A DNA stretch of 63,798 bases from Chromatiales bacterium (GTDB taxonomy: Bacteria; Pseudomonadota; Gammaproteobacteria; Xanthomonadales; SZUA-36). The position numbers were made by a program, and so were the translations under genes. Below the pieces are notes generated by a model. That model did no database searches. It was not told the DNA's origin and was given only the letters and a program-made list of their open reading frames with translations. Shown here piece by piece: positions 21,253 to 28,975 of this stretch (position 1 is its first letter; every line of letters begins with the position of its first letter). Where the stretch lies: contig JAHEFT010000003.1 of the NCBI GenBank assembly GCA_024640025.1, positions 1 through 63,798 of the forward strand, in the 5' to 3' direction.

Positions 21253-22176
21253 ATGAGCGACCACAAAACAGAAGACCTTGACGGTTCGGACTGGCTTGAA
21301 GCCGAGTTGCAGGACACGCTGGACGAAGACTTCGAACTGGAGATGTCCGAACCGGCTCTGTCCCTGGAATTGCGACGGATCTATAACCGTAAACACCCCG
21401 AAACTCTTAACCGTGCGGTCTACTTCCGGTCGCTGATCAAGCTGCAGTCTGAATTGATCAAGCTTCAGGACTGGGTCGAGCATACCGGAGCAAAAATAGC
21501 TGTTGTGTTCGAGGGCCGCGACTCAGCCGGCAAAGGCGGGGTAATCAAGCGCATCACTCAGCGACTGAATCCCCGCGTCTGCCGTGTGGTTGCCTTGCAG
21601 AAGCCCAGCGACCGGGAGCGCACCCAATGGTATTTCCAGCGCTACGTGCCGCACCTGCCCGCGGGCGGTGAGATCGTGCTGTTCGACCGCTCCTGGTACA
21701 ACCGGTCCGGGGTCGAAAAAGTGATGGGCTTTGCCTCGCCGGAGCAGGTTGAGCAGTTTTTCCAGGACGTACCGGAATTCGAGAAGATGCTGGTGCGCTC
21801 GGGTGTCCGGCTGATCAAGTACTGGTTCTCGATATCCGACGAGGAACAGCAATTGCGCTTCCTGATGCGTATCCACGATCCCCTGAAACAGTGGAAACTG
21901 AGCCCGATGGATCTGCAGTCGCGGGTTCGCTGGGAGCAATACACCAAGGCCAAGGAAGTCACCTTCCGGCGAACCAATTTTCCCGAGTCGCCCTGGTACA
22001 TCGTTGAAGCCAACGACAAGAAACGCGCCCGCCTGAATTGCATTCATCACCTGCTGGACCAGATTCCTTACTGCGAAGTACCGCACGAAGACGTCGCATT
22101 GCCGGACCGCGTGTTCAACGAGGATTATGAGCGCGCCGTTCTGCCACCGGAGTTGTATGTCCCAAGCCGGTATTGA
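21253..22176 (+). CDS. ppk2: Polyphosphate kinase 2 family protein (second copy)
   Basis: A 307-residue PPK2. Walker A is FEGRDSAGKGG at residues 86-96; RTQWYFQRYVPHLPAGGE and the Walker B-type VLFDRSWYNRSGVE follow, then the lid and the LKQWKLSPMDLQSR segment typical of PPK2. The N-terminal 35 residues are strongly acidic. It differs enough from the protein encoded at 19395 to suggest an old duplication or a different nucleotide preference rather than a recent copy. It probably transfers phosphate between polyphosphate and nucleoside di- or monophosphates in the cytoplasm. Confidence 0.93.
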   Translation: MSDHKTEDLDGSDWLEAELQDTLDEDFELEMSEPALSLELRRIYNRKHPETLNRAVYFRSLIKLQSELIKLQDWVEHTGAKIAVVFEGRDSAGKGGVIKRITQRLNPRVCRVVALQKPSDRERTQWYFQRYVPHLPAGGEIVLFDRSWYNRSGVEKVMGFASPEQVEQFFQDVPEFEKMLVRSGVRLIKYWFSISDEEQQLRFLMRIHDPLKQWKLSPMDLQSRVRWEQYTKAKEVTFRRTNFPESPWYIVEANDKKRARLNCIHHLLDQIPYCEVPHEDVALPDRVFNEDYERAVLPPELYVPSRY

Positions 22177-22208
22177 GGATATCGCTTTTTCCCGGCACAG
22201 CGGAAACC

Positions 22209-22248
22209 AAAAAAACGGGGCCAGGGAAAGTTCAACTCCCTGGCCCCG
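22209..22248 (-). terminator. Rho-independent terminator of the arylsulfatase gene
   Basis: Twelve-base perfect arms (22216-22227 and 22237-22248) with a nine-base loop are followed, on the minus strand, by seven Ts. It ends the sulfatase transcript. On the plus strand there is no T-run, so termination of ppk2 is less certain. Confidence 0.85.
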
Positions 22249-22267
22249 CCGTGTCTCGCCCGGGAGA

Positions 22268-24763
22268 CTATTCGCTGGATGAATTGTTGCGGGATGCTGC
22301 TTGCAGTTTCTCGATGTCGGCGGCTGACAGCTGTGGCCGGTCAACCTTGATCGTCAGTTTGTCGAGCTTGGCGGTCAGGGTGAATGGCGGCAGGTAATCA
22401 GCGTCGTTCACGCCGGTCAGCGTGTCGGAACCAATGTCGAAGGATTCGTCCCATTGCAGAATCATCGGCAGGGTCTTTTTCATCTCCTTCGAGTCAACGA
22501 CCTGGCCATCGACCTTCAGCGTGCCGGTCCCTGGTTGCGCCAGGCCGCTCATGTCGTTGTACATGAGAGTTCCTACTCCGAGGCCGTTATATTTGAAGTC
22601 AAACTCGACCGTGTGCCTGCCCGCAGCGAGGGCTTCTGGGCCTTCCCACTTGATCCGCTCCAGGTCGATCATATTCCACAGGAACACAGGTTTGCCTTTG
22701 AGCAGGTAAAAACCATAGCCGGCGAAACGGCCGCCTGAGGTCAGGATCATGCCTTCGGCTCCGCCTTCAGGAACGTCAATTTCGGCCGTGATGGTGTAGG
22801 AGGTGTTCAGCAGCAGCGGGGAATCACCCTGTGGCAGGCCGGTCATCGGCAGAGTATAGACAAACTCCGTCCGGCCGGCCGTGATGTTCGGCCGGGGGGC
22901 AATGATTCGTGCTGCCACCGAAGCGTCCATCGGGAATACGTGGTACTTCTTCGCTTCCTCGATGAACATCTTCTTCATGTCCTTGACCTTGTCCGGGTTC
23001 GCATCAGCCACGTTGTTCGACTGGCTGAAGTCGGTGGTCAGGTCATAAAGTTCCAGCACCTGGTTGTTGAGCGGGTCTGGGTTGGCCTTGCCGAATGCTT
23101 CCCACGGGGCCCGGTTCACCTTGGTGCTCAGCAGCCAGCCCTCGTGGTAAAGGGCCCACTGGCCCATCATCTCGAAGTATTGGGTCTTGTGTTGTGAAGG
23201 CGCCTTGGCGTTGGCCGCGTCGAAGGTATAGGCGAAGCTGGTGCCCTCGATCGGCGCCTGCTTGATGCCGTCCACGTATTCAGGAGCCGGGATTCCCGCA
23301 ACCTCGAGCAGGGTCGGCACCACGTCGATCACGTGCATGAACTGATCCCGCAGGCCACCCTTGTCCTTGATCCGCGCAGGCCATGATACCGCCATGTTCT
23401 GGCGGATTCCGCCGAGCTTCGAGGCGTTCTGCTTGAACCAGGTAAACGGCGTATCGAAGGCCCACGACCAGCCAGCCGACATGTGGTTATAGGTCTGTTC
23501 GGTACCCCAGACGTCGTACCAATTCATCTGTGTCTCGACCGGCATCATGTTGACGCCGTTGAAGAATGCGACCTCATTGGGCGTGCCCAGGGGGCCGCCC
23601 TCGGCGCTGGTGCCGTTGTCGCCGTTTATGTAGATGATCAGCGTATTATCCAGCTTGCCTATGTCCTCGATGGCCTGGACGATACGGCCCATTTCATGGT
23701 CGTTATACGTCGCATAGGCAGCGAACACCTCCACCTGGCGGATAAACAGCTTTTTCTCCTCAGCGGTCAGTTCGTCCCAGGGCTTGAGAACTTCCTTTGG
23801 CCAGGGTTCCAACTGGGTGTCGGCCGGAATCACACCAAGACGTTTCTGGTTTTCGAAAATTCGTTCACGCAGTTTTTCATAACCGTCATCGAACAGGTGC
23901 ATGGCTTGAATCTGTTCCACCCACTCTTTCGTGGGGTGATGCGGCGCGTGCGTGGCACCGGGCGCGTACTTGACGAAAAACGGCTTGCCCGGATCGATCT
24001 GGTTGATCCGGTTCAGGTACTCGATCGCTTCATCCGCCATTCCGGTGATCAGGTTCCAGTCGGGGTCGCCGGCAAACGGATAAATTTGCGTGGTGTTGCG
24101 GAACAGGTTGGGTTGCCACTGGTTCGCGTCACCGCCGACAAAGCCATAGAAGTACTCGAAACCCATACCGGTTGGCCACTGGTCAAACGGACCGACCTGG
24201 CTGGCGGCGTAGGCCGGCGTGTTGTGGTCCTTGCCAAACCAGGAGGTCGCGTAACCGTTGTCCAGCAGGATACGGCCGATGGTCGCCTTGTCTTCTGCGA
24301 TGATGCTGTCATAGCCGGGGAAACCGGTCGACTGCTCGGTGATTACACCAAAGCCTGCCGAATGGTGATTGCGCCCGGTGATCAGCGCGGCGCGCGTCGG
24401 TGAACACAGCGCCGTGGAGTGGATGTTGTTGTAGCGCAAGCCCTCGTTGGCTATACGGTCCATGGTCGGTGTCGGGATGACGCCGCCAAAGGTGCTGGGC
24501 ACGCCGAAACCTGCATCGTCGGTGATGATCAGCAGGATGTTAGGAGCCTGGGCAGGCGGCACGATACGTGGCGGCCACCAGGGCTTGGATTGCAGGGCGT
24601 CGTTCTTGATCACGCCGCCGAATTCCGGGGGAGGCGCCGGCAGTTGCTTGCCGCTGATGGTCGTAGTAGCGCTGGGCGAGCCCGGCGTGCCGGTGGTTTC
24701 AACAGCCACCACGTTGCTTGTAGCCAGCAATGTTGCTATTGAAAGCATCAATAAAAATTTCAT
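22268..24763 (-). CDS. Arylsulfatase (type I sulfatase), exported
   Basis: An 831-residue protein with an N-terminal signal peptide (about 1-20) and a strong ribosome-binding site (AGGAG). APNILLIITDDAGFG at 73-87 holds the two metal-binding aspartates, and CSPTR at 120-124 is the C-x-P-x-R site whose cysteine becomes the catalytic formylglycine. The maturation enzyme is not encoded here. After the sulfatase domain a C-terminal beta-rich part (from about residue 640) may be a lectin-like or substrate-binding domain. It would hydrolyse sulfate esters in the periplasm or outside. An AraC-type regulator is divergent 262 bases upstream and may control it. Confidence 0.93.
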   Translation of the reverse strand: MKFLLMLSIATLLATSNVVAVETTGTPGSPSATTTISGKQLPAPPPEFGGVIKNDALQSKPWWPPRIVPPAQAPNILLIITDDAGFGVPSTFGGVIPTPTMDRIANEGLRYNNIHSTALCSPTRAALITGRNHHSAGFGVITEQSTGFPGYDSIIAEDKATIGRILLDNGYATSWFGKDHNTPAYAASQVGPFDQWPTGMGFEYFYGFVGGDANQWQPNLFRNTTQIYPFAGDPDWNLITGMADEAIEYLNRINQIDPGKPFFVKYAPGATHAPHHPTKEWVEQIQAMHLFDDGYEKLRERIFENQKRLGVIPADTQLEPWPKEVLKPWDELTAEEKKLFIRQVEVFAAYATYNDHEMGRIVQAIEDIGKLDNTLIIYINGDNGTSAEGGPLGTPNEVAFFNGVNMMPVETQMNWYDVWGTEQTYNHMSAGWSWAFDTPFTWFKQNASKLGGIRQNMAVSWPARIKDKGGLRDQFMHVIDVVPTLLEVAGIPAPEYVDGIKQAPIEGTSFAYTFDAANAKAPSQHKTQYFEMMGQWALYHEGWLLSTKVNRAPWEAFGKANPDPLNNQVLELYDLTTDFSQSNNVADANPDKVKDMKKMFIEEAKKYHVFPMDASVAARIIAPRPNITAGRTEFVYTLPMTGLPQGDSPLLLNTSYTITAEIDVPEGGAEGMILTSGGRFAGYGFYLLKGKPVFLWNMIDLERIKWEGPEALAAGRHTVEFDFKYNGLGVGTLMYNDMSGLAQPGTGTLKVDGQVVDSKEMKKTLPMILQWDESFDIGSDTLTGVNDADYLPPFTLTAKLDKLTIKVDRPQLSAADIEKLQAASRNNSSSE

Positions 24764-25025
24764 CTTATTTTTCTCCTTCTGAGGTTCAAACTATCTGCCA
24801 GGACGGGAATGGAACGAACCAATACAAAGCCCGGCGATTTTTCAAATCGTTCATTTGACCGAGTCCTTTTGTCTCTATTAGTTTACTCTTGCGGTTTTAT
24901 TATTTCTTTGCAATTCCGGCAATTTTCTGTCAGCCTGAAACGGCAGACGAACAACTCACAATTGCTGTAATTATCACCATAGAAGTGTGACAACATCGTG
25001 AATCAACCACTAACGGATCGGTCGC

Positions 25026-26114
25026 ATGGTCACGCCACGGACTGAACCATCGGCCAGGCGGCCTCAACGCATTTTCAATGACCGGCGACTACCCGCCATG
25101 GTAGAGGTAAGCGCCGAGGACAACGTCCGTATCGGTCCTTTCATGGCTCTACCAATGGCGTTGGAAAAAATCGGGGTGTCGCCATCACTCGCCTTCCGGA
25201 AAGCTGGAGTAAGCCTTAAGTATTTCAACAACCCCGATAACCGCCTCAAGCACGAGGCAATCGACCGGTTATTTTGCGTTTGTGCTGCTCTCAGCCAGCG
25301 CGACGATCTTGGCCTTTTGGTGGGTGAACAGTTCTCGCTCGCTGATTTTGGAACCCTTGGGACGCTGATGCGAATTGCGGCAACGGTGGACGAAGCGCTA
25401 CAGACCCTTGTTTTACATTTCCGATACCAGGATCGGGCTGGAGTACCAATAGTCCTGCGATTGGATAAAAGAAATGCATTTCTTGGGTATTCACTACAAT
25501 ATCCGGCTTTGCCCGGCACCCCCCATATTTATGATCTTTCCATTGCCATTGCGCAAAATATTCTCAAGGAACTCTGCGGATCCGCCTGGCAACCTGAGTC
25601 AGTGCAGCTGTCCCACCGCCGGCACACGGAAATTGCCCATTCCCGCCGGGTCTTCGGCTCTCACGTCCGGTTCGATGCGGGACTGTCGGGGGTTACTTTT
25701 CCGGCAACATGGCTGGACCACCGAGTCACTGACGCCTGTCCAGTTCGTTTTGCACGGTTGAACCAGGCGTTATTGAAAGAAGAGTCGCGCAGGCCAATGA
25801 GCTTCACTGAACAAGTGCAGTCGATCGTGCACCAGCAACTGATGACTGGTGCGTGCTCCGCGGAACGGGTAGCTCGTCTTCTTTCAATCAGCGAAAGGAC
25901 TCTGCGGCACAGGCTTAAGTCGGAAGGGATGAGTCTGCAGCAAATCTTGAGTGAAATTCGATTCGATCTGGCCCGGCATTTTTTGCAAAACACTGGACTT
26001 TCCATGTCGGAAATTGCGGCCGTCCTGTGCTTTTCAGACGCGGCCGTCTTTTCACGGGCGTTTCGTCACTGGGCTGGCGCCAGTCCGAGGCAGTGGCGAA
26101 AGCTCGGTTTCTAG
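25026..26114 (+). CDS. AraC family transcriptional regulator
   Basis: A 362-residue protein. The N-terminal two-thirds match the arabinose-binding-type domain of OruR/ArgR-like AraC regulators (MALPMALEKIGVSPSLAFRKAG onward). The last 100 residues contain the two helix-turn-helix motifs, including SAERVARLLSISERTLRHRL and the second-helix signature SEIAAVLCFSDAAVFSRAFRHWAGASPRQWR. It is divergent from the arylsulfatase, so control of that gene is a reasonable inference. The start codon is uncertain; an ATG at 25098 would remove 24 residues, and neither has a clear ribosome-binding site. Confidence 0.88.
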   Translation: MVTPRTEPSARRPQRIFNDRRLPAMVEVSAEDNVRIGPFMALPMALEKIGVSPSLAFRKAGVSLKYFNNPDNRLKHEAIDRLFCVCAALSQRDDLGLLVGEQFSLADFGTLGTLMRIAATVDEALQTLVLHFRYQDRAGVPIVLRLDKRNAFLGYSLQYPALPGTPHIYDLSIAIAQNILKELCGSAWQPESVQLSHRRHTEIAHSRRVFGSHVRFDAGLSGVTFPATWLDHRVTDACPVRFARLNQALLKEESRRPMSFTEQVQSIVHQQLMTGACSAERVARLLSISERTLRHRLKSEGMSLQQILSEIRFDLARHFLQNTGLSMSEIAAVLCFSDAAVFSRAFRHWAGASPRQWRKLGF

Positions 26115-26169
26115 GAGCTATCGAGATAGAAACTTATCGCCCGGTCGGCTGGGCGGATACAATGGAGCC

Positions 26170-28008
26170 GTGAACGAAGCACTCATTTACCTGGATCCCG
26201 AGAGCAGTCTGAGCCTGCAAACCCAGATTCGGCAGCGGCTGGTCGACGCTATTCTCAAGGGAGCTTTCCCGCGTGGTTCACGCCTGCCTTCTTCAAGAAA
26301 GCTGGCCGAACAACTCGGGGTTTCACGCAACACCGTGATCCTGGCTTATGAACAGCTGATCGAAGAAGACTACCTGGAAAGCCGCCAGCGCAGCGGTATT
26401 TTCGTCAATGAACACATACGGATGAATCGTGTCGGATCACACGAAACTCCAGAGATCGAGGCCGCAACAGACGGATTATGGTCCCGGCGGATCCGGATCA
26501 AAACCGCACAGAAAAGCGAGTTTCAGTGGCCTGCGAACTGGCAACAGAACCCGTTTCCATTTATTGACGGCTACTTCGACTCCTCCCTTTACCCGACTGC
26601 CCAGTGGCGCGAGGCCAGCCGCCTGGCCCTGGGAACACGCCTGTTAAACGAAGGCACCGTGACCGAGGGTGATGCAGACGATTCGGCGCTGATCGAGGAA
26701 ATCCGGACCAAGATGTTGCCGCGCAGGGGGATCACCGCGGCGCCGGATGAAATTCTGATCACGATTGGCGAACAGAACGCCCTCTACCTGCTGACCCGCC
26801 TGCTCGCTGATGCGTCTGTAACGGTTGCGATGGAGGAGCCCGGCAATCCGCGCATGCGGCAATTGCTGAAACAGTCGGGTTCCAGAATCATCCACCAGCC
26901 GGTAGATGAGCACGGCATGGTGATCAATTCAAACCTGGATAGCGCCGGGGTTATCTATGTGACTCCCAGTCACCAGGTGCCGACGGCGGTTACCATGCCC
27001 AACCAGCGCCGCGAGGCGTTGCTTAAAAAGGCATGCCATCTGGACCAGGTACTGATTGAAGACGACTTTGAGCACGAAAGCAATTACCTCGGCCAGCCAC
27101 ATCCGGCGCTGCGCGGAATGGACAAAGAGAACCGCGTGGTCTACGTTTCGGCTTTACCCAAGGTCCTTGCCCCGGGTTTGCGCATCGGGTTCATCGTCGC
27201 CGCACCGCCGCTGATAAGGGCCGCGCGCAGCCTGCGCCAGCAAGTGATCGGCAGGCCCTCACTGATCAACCAGCGCACCGCCGCTTACTTCCTGTCACTG
27301 GGCCACTACGACGCCTTCATGGCCCGGCTCCATCAGGAAATGCAGTTACGCTGGCACGCCTTGCGCGATGCGCTGAACCACTATCGGCCCAATTCCATCG
27401 TCACCATTCCCAACCAGGGCGGAACGGTCATTTCGGTAAGAGGTCCGGAGGACATCGACGTCGATATCCTGGCCCGGGAAGCGGCCAAACGCGGCATTCT
27501 GATAGAGTCGGATACTCACTACTTTGCGCACCGGAAATCGGCCAGGAAATGCTTTCGCATGGGTGTAACCAGCATACCGACCCAACGTATCCGCGAGGGC
27601 GTAGAACGCTTGCGCGAACTGATGTGGGACCTCAGCAAGGTGGAAGGTGTGATGCTGGCCGAAGACGATCCCCACCTGCTGAAGGGATCCGAATTGAAAC
27701 GGGCGCTCAGTGGAGCCAGCATTATCTACCGGACCGTCTACAGTGACCCTTGCGTGCTCAGGCTGCTCGAAGACGGCCGCATGCAAGGCACGGCAGGCCA
27801 CGCCAACGAGGACCGGGATAAAGGGCGCTGGTGGTGTGAAGGCGACCTCTGGTATCGCCAGTGGAACCGTTGGGCCTATGCTGAAGCCTCCGGCTATCAT
27901 GTGACCCTGGATGGCCAGCATATACGCTGGTATAACCAGTCCGGGCACCTGGTTGATGACGCCATTCTCGATCGCCCGGGGGAAGATTCCTGGCCTGCTG
28001 ACAAGTGA
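26170..28008 (+). CDS. MocR-type GntR/aminotransferase regulator with an extra C-terminal domain
   Basis: I use the GTG at 26170 (612 residues); longer readings overlap the AraC gene. Residues 1-75 are a GntR winged helix (SRKLAEQLGVSRNTVILAYEQL). Residues of about 110-480 are a class I aminotransferase-like domain; the PLP lysine is kept in SALPKVLAPGLRIGF. Beyond this, where MocR proteins normally end (about 450-500 residues), there is a further segment of about 110 residues rich in Trp, Gly and Tyr (around 27650-28005), with GRWWCEGDLWYRQWNRWAY as its core. That part resembles small exported-protein beta-sandwich repeats more than a regulator domain. It is followed by a nitrilase-family gene it may control. 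Confidence 0.85.
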   Translation: MNEALIYLDPESSLSLQTQIRQRLVDAILKGAFPRGSRLPSSRKLAEQLGVSRNTVILAYEQLIEEDYLESRQRSGIFVNEHIRMNRVGSHETPEIEAATDGLWSRRIRIKTAQKSEFQWPANWQQNPFPFIDGYFDSSLYPTAQWREASRLALGTRLLNEGTVTEGDADDSALIEEIRTKMLPRRGITAAPDEILITIGEQNALYLLTRLLADASVTVAMEEPGNPRMRQLLKQSGSRIIHQPVDEHGMVINSNLDSAGVIYVTPSHQVPTAVTMPNQRREALLKKACHLDQVLIEDDFEHESNYLGQPHPALRGMDKENRVVYVSALPKVLAPGLRIGFIVAAPPLIRAARSLRQQVIGRPSLINQRTAAYFLSLGHYDAFMARLHQEMQLRWHALRDALNHYRPNSIVTIPNQGGTVISVRGPEDIDVDILAREAAKRGILIESDTHYFAHRKSARKCFRMGVTSIPTQRIREGVERLRELMWDLSKVEGVMLAEDDPHLLKGSELKRALSGASIIYRTVYSDPCVLRLLEDGRMQGTAGHANEDRDKGRWWCEGDLWYRQWNRWAYAEASGYHVTLDGQHIRWYNQSGHLVDDAILDRPGEDSWPADK

Positions 28009-28091
28009 CTGGTCTTATCACGAGGCCTTAACTGGTTCTATAGCGCCAACGCGGGTGCGTTTAGGATTCAACCAGAATTCCGGAGAATCCT

Positions 28092-28946
28092 ATGGGTCAC
28101 CTGGCCGTTGCCGCATTACAACTGGCGCTCAAAAACGAGGACAACCTGTCGCTGATTGAAAGCGAAATCGCCCGTACACGAAAGCGCTACCCCTGGATCC
28201 AGATGATCGTGCTGCCCGAGTTGAGCACGTTTGGGCCGAACCCCAAACTGGCGGTCAAGATGCCCGGCGAAGTGGAAAACTGTTTTCGTGAAGCGGCGCG
28301 CAAGAATGATGTCTGGCTGATCCCCGGCTCGATTTTCGAGCGCGACGGCGATCGAGTCTACAACACCTCACCGGTCATCAATCCTGCCGGCGAGGTTGTG
28401 GCGCGGCACCGAAAGTTATTTCCATTCGCACCCTACGAGCAGGGGGTGGATATGGGTGACCGCTTCGTCGTGTTCGACGTGCCGGGCGCCGGGCGCGTCG
28501 GACTGTTGATCTGCTACGACATGTGGTTTCCGGAAGCGGTTCGCACGCTTGCCTGGATGGGCGCGGAGGCCATCATTTGCCCCACCATGACCACGACGAT
28601 CGACCGCGACGTAGAATTGGCCATTGCCCGCAGTAATGCCGCCACCAATCAGCTCTGGTTTCTCAACGTCAATACCGCCGGCGACCTGGGTTTCGGCCGC
28701 TCCACCGTCATCGCCCCGGACGGCACGGTGATCTATACCGCCGGCTCCATGCGCGAAATCATCACCGTGGAACTGGACTTCAACCAGGTTCGAAGGGTTC
28801 GCGAACGCGGGCTGTTCGGCCAGTGCCAGGCGCTGAAGAGTTTCCGCGATCGCGCGGTCCAGTTTCCGCAATACCAGGAGGGCGCCGGGGGCGGTGCTTT
28901 CGATCAACTCGGTAAATTGGAAGTCCCAATAAAATCAAACGATTAA
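28092..28946 (+). CDS. Carbon-nitrogen hydrolase (nitrilase superfamily)
   Basis: A 284-residue protein with a ribosome-binding site CGGAGAA before the ATG. The nitrilase-fold catalytic set is visible: Glu43 in VLPELS, Lys108 in RHRKLFPF, and Cys141 in LLICYDMWFPE. The family hydrolyses amides, N-carbamoyl compounds or nitriles. It follows the MocR regulator by 83 bases and precedes a TonB-dependent receptor by 29 bases, so the three may form one uptake and degradation unit for an amide-containing compound. The exact substrate is unknown. Confidence 0.9.
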   Translation: MGHLAVAALQLALKNEDNLSLIESEIARTRKRYPWIQMIVLPELSTFGPNPKLAVKMPGEVENCFREAARKNDVWLIPGSIFERDGDRVYNTSPVINPAGEVVARHRKLFPFAPYEQGVDMGDRFVVFDVPGAGRVGLLICYDMWFPEAVRTLAWMGAEAIICPTMTTTIDRDVELAIARSNAATNQLWFLNVNTAGDLGFGRSTVIAPDGTVIYTAGSMREIITVELDFNQVRRVRERGLFGQCQALKSFRDRAVQFPQYQEGAGGGAFDQLGKLEVPIKSND

Positions 28947-28975
28947 AACAGTCATCAACCATTCGGAGTGTATCT

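Noticed and set aside
21523-22344. A 273-codon open frame on the minus strand
   Set aside because: Antisense to the second ppk2 gene and crosses the sulfatase terminator.
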